Shown piece after piece: positions 8,376-17,658 of a stretch of DNA of 64,000 nucleotides (position 1 is its first letter; each line of letters opens with the position of its first letter). Source of the DNA: Burkholderia sp. WAC0059 (GTDB lineage: Bacteria; Pseudomonadota; Gammaproteobacteria; Burkholderiales; Burkholderiaceae). Made by a program: the position numbers and the translations under genes. The DNA lies in contig NZ_PNEO01000002.1 of NCBI RefSeq assembly GCF_002870125.1, forward strand, positions 310,001-374,000, read 5' to 3'. The notes under the pieces were generated by a model that saw nothing but the letters and a program-made list of their open reading frames with translations, made no database searches and was not told where the DNA came from.

Positions 8376-10474
8376 ACGACCTTCGCCGCGCGACGCCCGC
8401 CAAACGCCCGCCCCGAACTGCCACGCCGCCGCCCGCACACGCGCCCGCGCACGCCGGACGCGGAACGCCACCCGCACGGCTGCCCACCGCGCTCGCCGCT
8501 GCCGTGCTCGCCGCAGCATTCGTTACCGCACTCGCGTTGTCGGCCGCCCGTCTCGAAGCCATCGCGCCGCCGTCGCTCTGGTGGCAGGCATTGCGCGCGC
8601 CGGACCCCGGCAACGTCCGGCAGATTGTCGTCCACGACGTCTGGTTGCCGCGCATCGTCGTCGCCTGGCTGGCGGGCGCGACGCTGGGCCTCGCCGGCAC
8701 GATCTTCCAGCAGGTGCTGCGCAATCCGCTCGCCGAGCCGATGACGCTCGGCGTCTCGGCCGGCGCGAAGCTCGCGCTGACGCTCGCCGCGCTCTGGGCG
8801 CCCGCGGCGTTCGCCTCGGTCCCACAGACGATCTCGCTGGCCGGCGCGCTCGCGGCGGCCGTCACCGTATTCGGGCTCGCATGGCGCACCGGCCTCGCGC
8901 CGGTGGCCGTCGCCGTGGCCGGCCTCGTCGTCACGCTCTGGTGCGGATCGGTCGGCGTCGCGCTGCAGCTCCTCCACGCGCCGTATCTGCGCGGCCTTTT
9001 CATCTGGGGCGGCGGCTCGCTCGTCCAGGAGGACTGGCGCAACGTCGCGGCGCTCGCGCCCCGGTTCGCCGCCGGCTGTGCCATCGCCTGGCTGCTGCTG
9101 CGCCCGATGACGCTACTCGGCCTCGACGATGCCAACGCGCGCAGCCTCGGCCTGGCGCTGCGCCGGCTGCGACTCGCGGCGCTCGCGCTCGCCGTGATGC
9201 TGAGCGCCGCCGTGGTGAGCGCGGTCGGCGTGATCGGTTTCGTCGGGCTCGCGGCGCCCGCGCTCGCGCAACTGGCCGGCGCGCGCCGCCTGTCGCACCG
9301 GCTCCTGCTGGCGCCGCCGTGCGGCGCGCTGCTGCTCTGGCTGACCGACCAGGCCGTGCAGCCGGTATCGAACGCGCTCGGCGAACTGATACCCGCCGGC
9401 GCGGCCAGCGCACTGTTCGGCGCGCCGCTGATGCTGTTCCTGCTCGCGCGCATGCGCCGCGTGCAGCCGCCGGCCCCGGCCGCGACGTCGCACGCGCCGC
9501 CGGCATCCCACGCGTCGGTCAGGAGGCGATGCCTGCTGCTAACCCTCGTTTCCATCGCGACGATCGCGCTCGCGCTCGATTTCGGCCGCGGCGTCCACGG
9601 CTGGCATTTCAGCAGCGTCGCCGAACTGTCGCGCGTCGCGATCTGGCGCGCGCCGCGCGAATTCGCGGCGCTCGCGGCCGGCATCATGCTCGCGGTCGCG
9701 GGCACGCTGATGCAGCGCCTCACCGGCAACCCGCTCGCGAGCCCCGAGGTGCTGGGCGTCTCGGCCGGGGCCGCGCTCGGCCTGATCGCGCTCGTGCTCG
9801 GCGTCGCCGACGCCGGCCACGGCGCGCGGCTCGCCGCGACCACCGCCGGCGCGCTCGCGGCGCTCGCCGCGATCCTCGGGTTCGCGCGCCGCTCGGGCTT
9901 CGCGCCGCAACGCGTGCTGCTCGCCGGCATTGCAATCGACGCGCTGTTCCAGGCCGTCGTCGCCGTCGTGATCGCGGGCGGCGGCGAGCGCGCCACGACG
10001 CTGCTCGCCTGGCTCGCCGGCTCGACCTACCCGGTCACGCCGACCGACGCAGCACTCGCGCTCGCGCTCTGCGCGGTGCTATGCGCGCTCACGCCGCTCG
10101 CGGGCCGCACGCTGCCGATCCTCTCGCTCGGCGACGCGTCCGCGCGCGCGCTCGGCATGCGCACGCACCGCGCGCGCGGCGCGCTGCTCTGCCTGATCGC
10201 GCTGCATACCGCCGCGGCCACGCTGATCGTCGGGCCTCTGTCGTTCGTCGGGCTCACCGCGCCGCACTTTGCGCGGCTCGCCGGCGCGCGACGGCCGCTC
10301 GAACAGATCCTGCTGGCCGCGCCCATCGGCGCGCTGTCGATCGTCGCGGCCGACTGGCTCGGCCGCACGCTGTTGATGCCGCGCGAGTTGCCGGCCGGCC
10401 TCGTCGCGACGCTGTTCGGCACGCCCTGGCTGATGTGGCTGCTCGCGCGAGGCCGCGGAGACCGCCAGGCCTGA
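8372..10474 (+). CDS. Fe3+-hydroxamate ABC transporter double permease (FhuB-like)
   Basis: A 700-residue inner membrane protein made of two FecCD-type permease halves in tandem. The diagnostic loop occurs twice, as NPLAEPMTLGVSAGA near residue 113 and NPLASPEVLGVSAGA near residue 450. Each half has the second family motif (GFVGLAAPALAQLAGA; SFVGLTAPHFARLAGA). About 18-20 hydrophobic segments are visible. Such fused permeases are typical of FhuB, which pairs with one FhuC and one FhuD as found here. The start ATG overlaps the stop of the binding-protein gene. The N-terminal 45 residues are Pro/Ala/Arg-rich and variable. Confidence 0.9.
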   Translation: MNDLRRATPAKRPPRTATPPPAHAPAHAGRGTPPARLPTALAAAVLAAAFVTALALSAARLEAIAPPSLWWQALRAPDPGNVRQIVVHDVWLPRIVVAWLAGATLGLAGTIFQQVLRNPLAEPMTLGVSAGAKLALTLAALWAPAAFASVPQTISLAGALAAAVTVFGLAWRTGLAPVAVAVAGLVVTLWCGSVGVALQLLHAPYLRGLFIWGGGSLVQEDWRNVAALAPRFAAGCAIAWLLLRPMTLLGLDDANARSLGLALRRLRLAALALAVMLSAAVVSAVGVIGFVGLAAPALAQLAGARRLSHRLLLAPPCGALLLWLTDQAVQPVSNALGELIPAGAASALFGAPLMLFLLARMRRVQPPAPAATSHAPPASHASVRRRCLLLTLVSIATIALALDFGRGVHGWHFSSVAELSRVAIWRAPREFAALAAGIMLAVAGTLMQRLTGNPLASPEVLGVSAGAALGLIALVLGVADAGHGARLAATTAGALAALAAILGFARRSGFAPQRVLLAGIAIDALFQAVVAVVIAGGGERATTLLAWLAGSTYPVTPTDAALALALCAVLCALTPLAGRTLPILSLGDASARALGMRTHRARGALLCLIALHTAAATLIVGPLSFVGLTAPHFARLAGARRPLEQILLAAPIGALSIVAADWLGRTLLMPRELPAGLVATLFGTPWLMWLLARGRGDRQA

Positions 10475-10500
10475 TGTCCAGAAAAAACGGGAGACCAACG

Positions 10501-12201
10501 ATGCTGCCAGAACTGTTCCGATTGCTGCGGCGCCTGTGGCCCATCGCGGCGCTCGCCACGCTGATGGGCGCGGCAAGCGGCGTCGCCACCGCGGCGCTGC
10601 TTGCCGTCACCAATCGCGCGCTGCAGCACGGCGCCGCCTCGCTACCCGCGCTCGCCGCCAGCTTCGCCGGCCTCTGCGCGCTCGCCCTCGCAGGCGAGGT
10701 GATCTCCGACGTCGGCAACAATCTGGTCGGCCAGCGCGTGATCGCAACGCTGCGCAAGAATCTCTGCGAGAAGATCATCGCCGCGCCGCTCGGCGAGATC
10801 GAGCAGTTCCGCAGCCACCGGCTCAGCGCGGCGCTCAACCAGGACATCGATACGATCAGCGCTTTCTCGTTCATGTTCTCGAGCCTCGCAATCGCCGTGG
10901 CGACCCTCGTCGGCTGCCTCGGCTATCTGTTCGTGCTATCGCCGGAAATGCTGCTGATCGCGCTGGCCGCGCTCGCGCTCGGCTCGCTCGTGCAATCGCT
11001 CGCGCGACGCCTTGGCATCCGCCGCTTCGGGGCCGCGCGCGAAGCCGAAGACCGGCTGCAGAAACACTATCGCGCGATCGTGGACGGCGCCAAGGAGCTG
11101 CGCATCAACAGCGAGCGCCGCACGTTCGTCTACGAGCGCGAACTCTCCGGCACGATCGACACGATCTTCCGCCTGCGCGTGCGCGCGGCCAACGTCTTCG
11201 TGACCGCGAACGCGTTCGGCTCGCTGCTGTTCTTCATCGTGATCGGTCTGATGCTTGCACTCCAGACCCGTGCGACGAATGCGGATCGCGGCGTCGTCAC
11301 GGGCTTCGTGCTCGTGCTGCTCTACATGAAGGGCCCCATCCAGGAGATTGTCGGCGCGCTGCCGTCGGTCGGCCGCGCGCAGGTCGCGTTCCGGCGTCTC
11401 GCGGCGCTATCCGCGCGCTTTTCGGGCGGCGAACCGGCCTTGTCCGCGCCGCCCGCGCCCTCGCCGGCCCGCGTCGGGCGCTTCTCGAGCATCGCGCTGC
11501 GCGAAGTCGCCTATCGCTTCCCGGCACCGCAGGACGACAGCCGCGCGGCAACGCAGTCCGGGGCGGGCGGCTTCGCGCTGGGGCCGCTGTCGCTGACGAT
11601 CGAGCGCGGCGAGACGCTCTTCATCGTCGGCGAAAACGGCTGCGGCAAGACCACGCTGATCAAGCTGCTGCTCGGGCTCTACCTGCCCGACTCGGGTGCG
11701 CTGCTCGTCGATGGCCAACCCGTGCGCGAAGACCAGCTCGACGATTACCGCCAGAATTTTTCGGCCATCTTCTCGGACTACTATCTGTTCGATACGCTGC
11801 TGCCGGGCAACGACACGCCGGGCGCCGAGGCGCAGCGCTACCTCGAGCGGCTCGCGCTGGCGCACAAGGTATCGGTACGCGACGGCGCGTTCACGACGAC
11901 GGATCTTTCGACCGGGCAACGCAAGCGACTCGCGCTCGTGCACGCCTGCCTCGAGCGCCGGCCGGCGATGGTGCTCGACGAATGGGCCGCCGACCAGGAC
12001 CCGACGTTCCGCCGCATCTTCTACACGGAGATCCTGCCCGACCTGAAACGGCAGGGCAAAACGCTGATCGTCATCTCCCACGACGACCGCTACTTCGGCG
12101 CGGCCGATCGCTACATCCGGCTGGAAGACGGACGCATCGTCGAGGAGGTCCGGCCGGCGCAACGATCCGCCTCCGCGCCCGGGGCGCGGCGCGTGTCTTA
12201 A
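10501..12201 (+). CDS. Cyclic peptide/siderophore ABC exporter (SyrD/PvdE/OrbE type)
   Basis: A 566-residue half-transporter with a fused membrane domain (about residues 1-300) and nucleotide-binding domain. Walker A GENGCGKTT lies near residue 377, the unusual signature LSTGQRKRLAL near 470, and Walker B VLDEWAADQDP near 489. The STGQ signature and the DEWAADQDP block are characteristic of the cyclic-peptide exporter family that includes PvdE and Burkholderia OrbE, which move siderophore intermediates or lipopeptides across the inner membrane. The ATG at 10501 has a GGGAGA ribosome binding site; an upstream ATG at 10474 overlaps the permease stop. It is the last gene of the iron operon. No peptide synthetase gene is nearby. 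Confidence 0.87.
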   Translation: MLPELFRLLRRLWPIAALATLMGAASGVATAALLAVTNRALQHGAASLPALAASFAGLCALALAGEVISDVGNNLVGQRVIATLRKNLCEKIIAAPLGEIEQFRSHRLSAALNQDIDTISAFSFMFSSLAIAVATLVGCLGYLFVLSPEMLLIALAALALGSLVQSLARRLGIRRFGAAREAEDRLQKHYRAIVDGAKELRINSERRTFVYERELSGTIDTIFRLRVRAANVFVTANAFGSLLFFIVIGLMLALQTRATNADRGVVTGFVLVLLYMKGPIQEIVGALPSVGRAQVAFRRLAALSARFSGGEPALSAPPAPSPARVGRFSSIALREVAYRFPAPQDDSRAATQSGAGGFALGPLSLTIERGETLFIVGENGCGKTTLIKLLLGLYLPDSGALLVDGQPVREDQLDDYRQNFSAIFSDYYLFDTLLPGNDTPGAEAQRYLERLALAHKVSVRDGAFTTTDLSTGQRKRLALVHACLERRPAMVLDEWAADQDPTFRRIFYTEILPDLKRQGKTLIVISHDDRYFGAADRYIRLEDGRIVEEVRPAQRSASAPGARRVS

Positions 12202-12269
12202 GTCTGCCTTCGCCGCGCCCGGAAGCGCAGCGCGGCGATGCCGCCAGTCAACACGGGCGAGCCCAGGGT

Positions 12270-12971
12270 TCAGTTGTCGGCGGTCTCGTAGTTGACGTAC
12301 ATCGATTGAATGCCGACGCGTCCCGGTCCCGTGAACCGGTTCACGATGAAATTCATGCCGGCGCCGAGGAACCCGCTCGTGAGCCGGTCGACCACCGTTT
12401 CCATCCTGACGCCCGGCGTCTTGTAGAGCCAGCCGCCCGGCTCGATGTCGATCGTCTCGCCGGGCGCGAGCGCCTTCTCGAACACGTTCCCGTAGCCGTG
12501 GAGCCAGAGCACGCCTTCGCCCGACTCGCTGCGGAATTTGTCGATGAAGAAGCCGCTTTTTCCGAACAGCATGTTGCTGATGCCGCGCACGCGCTCGAAG
12601 GTGTATTCGATGTTCGCGGTGGCGGCGAGGAACTGATGCTCGCGCACGTGCAATTCCTCGCCCCGTTCGAGATGAATCGGAACGATGTGCCCCGCGCCGT
12701 CCCGGCTGAAAGCGATCACGCCATTGCCGCTCGCCTCGGTCACGAAAATCTGCATGCCCGCCATCATGCGCTTGAGCGCGCCTTTCATCGGACGCAAGCC
12801 GATCTTCACGTTCGAATGCTTCCAGAGCAGGATGTGGTGCTCGAAGAACACCGACTGGCGCGACACGTCGACCGACAGCACCGGCACGAGCTCGCCGCCG
12901 ATGTGATAGGTGACGCCGCCGTAGGTTTCGTCGGCGACGCCGGTGGGCATAAGTATCGGTAACTGGTTCAT
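12270..12971 (-). CDS. AIM24 / TIGR00266-family protein
   Basis: A 233-residue protein of the AIM24 family, a beta-sandwich fold resembling the tryptophan RNA-binding attenuation protein. Typical are the segment GGELVPVLSVDVSRQSVFFEHHILLW, the glycine-rich ALKRMMAGMQIFVTEASGNGVIAFS, and the closing segment DRLTSGFLGAGMNFIVNRFTGPGRVGIQSMY. The bacterial function is not established. The ATG at 12971 begins MNQLPILMPTG; the frame continues to 13043 but those residues look unlike the family. It is convergent with the exporter gene and diverges from the DUF1348 gene. Confidence 0.8.
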   Translation of the reverse strand: MNQLPILMPTGVADETYGGVTYHIGGELVPVLSVDVSRQSVFFEHHILLWKHSNVKIGLRPMKGALKRMMAGMQIFVTEASGNGVIAFSRDGAGHIVPIHLERGEELHVREHQFLAATANIEYTFERVRGISNMLFGKSGFFIDKFRSESGEGVLWLHGYGNVFEKALAPGETIDIEPGGWLYKTPGVRMETVVDRLTSGFLGAGMNFIVNRFTGPGRVGIQSMYVNYETADN

Positions 12972-13186
12972 CGTTGACCCCGTTGTGCGAATCTTTCGAT
13001 TCAGGACTTCGTCCGGAACGCGGACGTCTTTCGATCTCCACAATCACAGCCCGCTCATCGAGGGGGCCCGTCCGGCGAATACGGATCGTACATCACCGAA
13101 GGCGCAATGCCGCAAGCCCGCGCCGAGCCGCCGGCTGTGCGGCAAACCCGGGCAAGGAGCCCCATCACAATCCCCTTGACGAAGAA

Positions 13187-13232
13187 GAATGATCGTTCTA
13201 CCATCGGCCTCATCGATAGAGAACGATCATTC
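13187..13232. promoter_or_regulatory. Perfect 13-bp inverted repeat, TetR-type operator candidate
   Basis: GAATGATCGTTCT at 13187-13199 is the exact reverse complement of AGAACGATCATTC at 13220-13232. Each arm is itself nearly palindromic (GAATGATCGTTC reads as GAACGATCATTC on the other strand). A nested symmetric site of this kind is typical of TetR-family operators. It lies 94 bases before the ATG of the DUF1348 gene, within the 354-bp divergent gap 12972-13325 where I see no other gene. No TetR gene is adjacent. Confidence 0.6.
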
Positions 13233-13325
13233 CACCTTCGTTCGACTTCGACCCGATCCCGACGAACGTGGCACATCGCCGTCCACGCTCGTCGAACCAT
13301 CCATCGTCATCAGGAGATCCGCACC

Positions 13326-13805
13326 ATGTCGTCGAACGAAGCCCCCCGCCCGCCGCTGCCGCCCTTCACCCGCGAAACGGCCGTCCAGAAAGTCCGCCAG
13401 GCCGAGGACGGCTGGAACAGCCGCGACCCCGCCAGGGTCGCTCTTGCCTACAGCCTCGACACCCAATGGCGCAACCGGGCCGAATTCGTGAGGAACCGCG
13501 ACGAGGCACGCGCGTTCCTCGAACGCAAGTGGGCGAAGGAACTCGACTATCGGCTCATCAAGGAGCTGTGGGCCTTTACCGAAAACCGCATCGCGGTCCG
13601 CTACGCGTATGAATGGCACGACGACGCGGGCAACTGGTTCCGCTCGTACGGCAACGAGAACTGGGAGTTCGGTCCCGACGGGCTCATGGTCAAGCGGTTC
13701 GCCTGCATCAACGACCTGCCGATCAAGGAATCCGATCGCAAATTCCACTGGCCGCTCGGCCGTCGCCCCGACGATCATCCGGGCCTCTCCGATCTGGGGC
13801 TGTAA
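13326..13805 (+). CDS. DUF1348 / NTF2-like (SnoaL-like) protein
   Basis: A 159-residue protein of the nuclear-transport-factor-2 fold family with the DUF1348 signature: [17 protein letters not shown] near the N-terminus, then [29 protein letters not shown], and [13 protein letters not shown] near the C-terminus. Members are small cone-shaped proteins, and no enzymatic role is established for DUF1348. An AGGAG ribosome binding site lies before the ATG. The upstream 13-bp inverted repeat suggests regulation by a TetR-type repressor. Downstream (13806-14067) I see no gene. Confidence 0.85.
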   Translation: MSSNEAPRPPLPPFTRETAVQKVRQAEDGWNSRDPARVALAYSLDTQWRNRAEFVRNRDEARAFLERKWAKELDYRLIKELWAFTENRIAVRYAYEWHDDAGNWFRSYGNENWEFGPDGLMVKRFACINDLPIKESDRKFHWPLGRRPDDHPGLSDLGL

Positions 13806-14067
13806 GACGCCCGGCCCGTTTCCCCGTCGAATCCGGCTCGGGCACACGAGAAAACCGCCTACGGCTACGTCAGCCGTCGCGGAAAATGAAGCGGTAGGCG
13901 CTCGGCGCGGGCGCGCCGCCCAGACGATCGCCGAGGCGTTTCTCGGCGGCTGGGTCGGCGTCGGGTCGAATAAACCGATAGCGCGGAAACGCGGGGCAAC
14001 CATGCGGCGCTGGCGACCGCATTTGCAACAGTTGTCATTGCACTCGGTCTTTCACGCGCCTGCCCCG

Positions 14068-14622
14068 TTACTGGACAGGTCGTTCCTTTGCCACTTCGTC
14101 CGACGCGAGAAGTTCGCGGTTGACCAGCTCAAGCTTGAGCGGCACATCGGCAGAAAGATCCTTCTTCGCCATCGCGCGTCGCCAGGCGCCGTCGGCGCCC
14201 GGGTCGCGGTAGAACGCGACGATGGCAACATATCGCGTCTCCGCCCGCATCGGCTGCGACAGGCTCACGGACGCGCCCGGGTTCACCACGGTGGCAATGC
14301 TGGTCAGCAGGTCCTGCGCCAATACGGTTCTGTCGTTCTTTAACAGATCGTCGTAGGACGCGGCGTCGAAAAGCTTGCGATCCTTGAGCTGGTACACGCG
14401 CACCGCGACCGAGGTCGACCGGTTGGCCTCGTCTGGATTGAGCGATGCTCGCGCCGTCAGGTCGACGTTCAGCGTCTTGACCTGTTTGTAGAACACGGCC
14501 CGGTACGCACTGGAGGTGCCGTCGGACACAGCCTGCCAGGCGCCGCATGCGGAAAGCAGCAGACTGAATGCGAGGGCGGCCGGGGCCGCCCGGGCAGTGT
14601 GGATTAAACGGCCGTTGGGCAT
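14068..14622 (-). CDS. tssJ: T6SS outer membrane lipoprotein TssJ
   Basis: A 184-residue lipoprotein with a short signal peptide and lipobox LLLSAC, so the acylated cysteine is around residue 26. The mature domain carries TssJ features: strand LNVDLTARASLNPDEANRS, the VAVRVYQLKDRKLFDAASYDDL block, and the closing segment ETRYVAIVAFYRDP. TssJ anchors the TssLM membrane complex to the outer membrane. I chose the ATG at 14622 because an AGGAGA site precedes it; the frame is open further upstream. It is the last gene of the minus-strand T6SS arm, 13 bases after tssG. Confidence 0.88.
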   Translation of the reverse strand: MPNGRLIHTARAAPAALAFSLLLSACGAWQAVSDGTSSAYRAVFYKQVKTLNVDLTARASLNPDEANRSTSVAVRVYQLKDRKLFDAASYDDLLKNDRTVLAQDLLTSIATVVNPGASVSLSQPMRAETRYVAIVAFYRDPGADGAWRRAMAKKDLSADVPLKLELVNRELLASDEVAKERPVQ

Positions 14623-14635
14623 GGATTCTCCTGAG

Positions 14636-15841
14636 TCAGGCAACGCGTTGGGCGAGATAAGGGTTCGGCGCCGGCGCGGGAAACGCTTCGTAGCGGCCAA
14701 GTTCAATCGTGATCAGCCGTTCGTCATCGGATGGCAACACCGTGGTCCATGCGAGGCGCGGCAGGAAATCGCCCGCTGTCGAGCTCATGATAGGGGGCGG
14801 TATCCGCCGCGACGACACTTCCATGCGCAGGAACACGTCGGCCTTCGTGCCGACGTACAGGCGCAGGAACGCGGTCAACTCGCGGTGCAGCGGCGCGCCG
14901 GGCAACAGGTCGTGCGCCTGCTCCGCGCTTGCCGGCCGAAGCGTGACCCGCACCGCGCGACTGCGGTACGTCACGCGGGCGCCCAGCACATAGCCGGCAC
15001 CGAGTGTGCCGGGGTTGCCGCTGGCGCCGTGGCCGGGCCTGTCCTTGTCCGATCCGGCCGAACTGAGTACGTGCGGCTTGCCGGCGGCCTTGAAGGTCGG
15101 ATGAAACTCGTCGACGCGCACCTCGACGCCCGGCACCGCCAGCGCGACGACGCCAGCAAGTCCTTCCGGCGTGCGCGTGCGCTGGATCAGCAATCCTAGC
15201 AGCGCGAGCATGCGCGAATCCGGCAGCCCGGCGCGTGCGGGTTTCTCGCCCCAGCCGAAGCCGGCAAGACTCAGCAGCTTGCGCGAATGCTCGTCCGTGG
15301 CGCCTGGCCGGAAGCCGACCGGATAGCGATATTTTTTCCACGCGCGGTACAGCAGCGTCGCGAAGCGGTGATTGAACTGGTCGAGAAACGCCTGGAGCGC
15401 TTCGTGACCCTCCTCCCGAAGCACGATATCGTCGATCATGTACGACGGCATCGCGGCGTCGACGCCATACAGCCCCATGAACGTCGTACGCACGGTCGGC
15501 GGCAAGATTGAGGCGGATAAGGCGCCGAAGCTATGCTCTCCAGCGTCGAATTCCACCGACGCGACCTCGCCGGCGGGAAATCCCGTGCGCGGCCATGGCC
15601 GAAACCTCACGACCTCGTGTTCGATCGTCTCGCGAACACCGAAACCCGGTTGGTCCGGCACGCGAACCTCGAGCAGTTGGCATAACTGCATGAAGCTCAT
15701 CGCCGGCGCGCGCGCAAGCAGCGATCTCACGAGCGGATCGAGATCCGGCGGCGCGGGACTGGGCGTCTCGCCCCCCCAGCGGACGTCCTTCGGGACGGGT
15801 CGCATCATAGCGGGGAGCGCTGCGTCTTGCTGCGCGGCCAT
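14636..15841 (-). CDS. tssG: T6SS baseplate subunit TssG
   Basis: A 401-residue TssG (ImpH/VasB) homologue. Core features include LARAPAMSFMQLCQLLE near residue 44, the FGALSASILPPTVRTTFMGLYGVDAAMPSYMID stretch, and FLDQFNHRFATLLYRAWKKYR. TssG joins TssF, TssE and TssK in the baseplate wedge. The gene starts inside the end of tssF (37-base overlap), implying coupling. A short copy of the T6SS-internal repeat lies near its N-terminus and encodes PVPKDVRWGG just before the conserved domain. Confidence 0.9.
   Translation of the reverse strand: MAAQQDAALPAMMRPVPKDVRWGGETPSPAPPDLDPLVRSLLARAPAMSFMQLCQLLEVRVPDQPGFGVRETIEHEVVRFRPWPRTGFPAGEVASVEFDAGEHSFGALSASILPPTVRTTFMGLYGVDAAMPSYMIDDIVLREEGHEALQAFLDQFNHRFATLLYRAWKKYRYPVGFRPGATDEHSRKLLSLAGFGWGEKPARAGLPDSRMLALLGLLIQRTRTPEGLAGVVALAVPGVEVRVDEFHPTFKAAGKPHVLSSAGSDKDRPGHGASGNPGTLGAGYVLGARVTYRSRAVRVTLRPASAEQAHDLLPGAPLHRELTAFLRLYVGTKADVFLRMEVSSRRIPPPIMSSTAGDFLPRLAWTTVLPSDDERLITIELGRYEAFPAPAPNPYLAQRVA
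15773..15793 (-). repeat. T6SS-internal repeat, short form (in tssG)
   Basis: On the minus strand it reads GAAGGACGTCCGCTGGGGG, matching the last ~20 bases of the 50-bp element, and encodes PKDVRWGG near the TssG N-terminus. Confidence 0.6.
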
Positions 15842-17658
15842 TCGGTTCGGGTTTGCGACGGCAGGCTTACGATCGCGAGTTTTGTGAAGAGATTGATTTC
15901 GGCGTACAGGCCAAAAAAGCGGTGCAGCAGTTCGCCGAACAACATTACGTCGCCGACGCCTGCGAACGCCTGACTGTCGAGCGTCACCTCGATCAGCACG
16001 CCGCGCTCGACCGAACCGCCCGATACGTCCTCGAGCAGCGTTTCCGAAACGTGCAGGATGCCCGCGAGGCGCCGCCGGTTCAGTTCATCCTGGGTCCAGT
16101 CGTAAAGCACCAGGGCGCCGCGCAACACTTCGGCGTCCATCATCGACAGGAAATTCGGCGCGAGATGCGACAGCACCCGCCATTGGAAGCGATCGCCGGT
16201 CGGAGGATAGAGAGGCAGCGTCGGCGCGGTGAGATTGCGCACACCGGTCACATTCGGCGTACTCGCGGCCAGCTCATTGAGGCTCGCCTCGCGCAGGCCC
16301 TTGCGCGGCAGCATGCCGTTCGTGCCGGTCACGCGCAGCGACAGGCTTTCCTCCGGCAGGTCCCGCATCGATTCCCATGCGTGCCCGCCCAGGATCACCC
16401 ATGTCTCGTGCAGGCCGGTCACTCCGGGGCGCACCCGCGTGTGATAGTACCGTTCGGGCGCCTCGTGGCGCATCATGCCGCCGCGATGCCGGAAGGTGGC
16501 GAACGGTACGTATTCGTAGCGCTCCGCCGTTTCGTGATCGAATGATTCGATCGCGTCGACCGAATAGGTTTCGACGTGCTCGCCCTGATGACCCGCCGGC
16601 ACCACCCGGTATTCCGTCTCATGGTGATTCACCGGAACCGTTTCGGCATCGAGCGAGAACAGGTTGATCACCGGCGTGCAGAAAAGCCGCACGTTTTCGG
16701 TGGTGAAACGCTGGTCGGACGAATAGCCGTGCGTCAACAGGATTTCCAGCTCGAAGCTGAATGCATTCCCCGGCAATTTTTCGACATCGAGCCCGCACAG
16801 GTCGACGAACAGGAATTTCTCGCGGAACGTGAAGTATTCAAGCAACAATTGGTAGCCGGAGAACGCCGCCTCCGCTTTAGGCCACAACCGCTCTTCGGTC
16901 GAAAAGCCCGCCGGCTCGAGCGTCACGCCTTCGAGCGGCAGCGCTTCGCCATCGCGCACTTCGGGAATGCGCCACGCAATCGAATCGACCTGACGCGTGA
17001 GGGCGAGGTGCATCGCGAACGCCGTCGGCAGATCCGCGTTAAGGTAAAGGCGCAGACGCGACAGGTCCGTTTCGTCACGCTGCGCCGAGTGGTCGATCGC
17101 GAAGGAGAGGCGGATCACCGAGCGGCCGTCGTGACGCACGGCCGGCCCTGCGTGCGTCAGGCGGATCGGCTGCAGCGTCACCGGCTGCGTGGTGCGATAG
17201 ACGCACTGGACGGTTTTCGGCGTCGTGCCTGCGCTATCCGATGCCGCGTGCGTCGCCGGGATGGCAATGGGCGCCGAACGTACCGGCACGCCCGCTTCAA
17301 CGCGCTCCGTTCTCTGCAGCTTTTCCGCGAGCGGAATGAGTTCCACCACCGACAGCGACGGAATCATGCGCAGGTAGTGAGGCCACAGGAGGCTGACCAG
17401 CCCCTCGGTCAATTCCGGCAGTTCGTCGTCGAGCTTCTGCTGCAAGCGGCCGGTCAGGAACGCGAAGCCTTCGTACAGGCGTTCGACGTACGGATCGCGA
17501 TCGCCGACGCGATCGAGATTGAGCATGCGCGCGCGGTCGGGATGCGTCTTCGCGAACGCCTTGCCGGCTTCGCGCAGATAACGCATTTCGGCTTCGTAAT
17601 ACCGCAGAATCGGATCGTCGTGTTCCATGGACAGGCATTCTGGTAATTCGGTTCTCAT
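15805..17658 (-). CDS. tssF: T6SS baseplate subunit TssF
   Basis: A 617-residue TssF (ImpG/VasA) homologue. The N-terminus shows the family hallmark ILRYYEAEMRYLREAGKAFAKTHP, followed by DRDPYVERLYEGFAFLTGRL and LWPHYLRMIPSL. With TssG it forms the baseplate wedge trimer. The ATG at 17658 overlaps the TGA of tssA as ATGA and is used here. The ATG at 17628 (beginning MEHDDP) is a possible alternative. Length agrees with the family. Confidence 0.92.
   Translation of the reverse strand: MRTELPECLSMEHDDPILRYYEAEMRYLREAGKAFAKTHPDRARMLNLDRVGDRDPYVERLYEGFAFLTGRLQQKLDDELPELTEGLVSLLWPHYLRMIPSLSVVELIPLAEKLQRTERVEAGVPVRSAPIAIPATHAASDSAGTTPKTVQCVYRTTQPVTLQPIRLTHAGPAVRHDGRSVIRLSFAIDHSAQRDETDLSRLRLYLNADLPTAFAMHLALTRQVDSIAWRIPEVRDGEALPLEGVTLEPAGFSTEERLWPKAEAAFSGYQLLLEYFTFREKFLFVDLCGLDVEKLPGNAFSFELEILLTHGYSSDQRFTTENVRLFCTPVINLFSLDAETVPVNHHETEYRVVPAGHQGEHVETYSVDAIESFDHETAERYEYVPFATFRHRGGMMRHEAPERYYHTRVRPGVTGLHETWVILGGHAWESMRDLPEESLSLRVTGTNGMLPRKGLREASLNELAASTPNVTGVRNLTAPTLPLYPPTGDRFQWRVLSHLAPNFLSMMDAEVLRGALVLYDWTQDELNRRRLAGILHVSETLLEDVSGGSVERGVLIEVTLDSQAFAGVGDVMLFGELLHRFFGLYAEINLFTKLAIVSLPSQTRTEWPRSKTQRSPL

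Noticed and set aside
13055..13300. An 81-codon minus-strand frame in the gap before the DUF1348 gene
   Set aside because: No family resemblance, and it would run through the inverted repeat and promoter region; it does not look like a remnant TetR gene.
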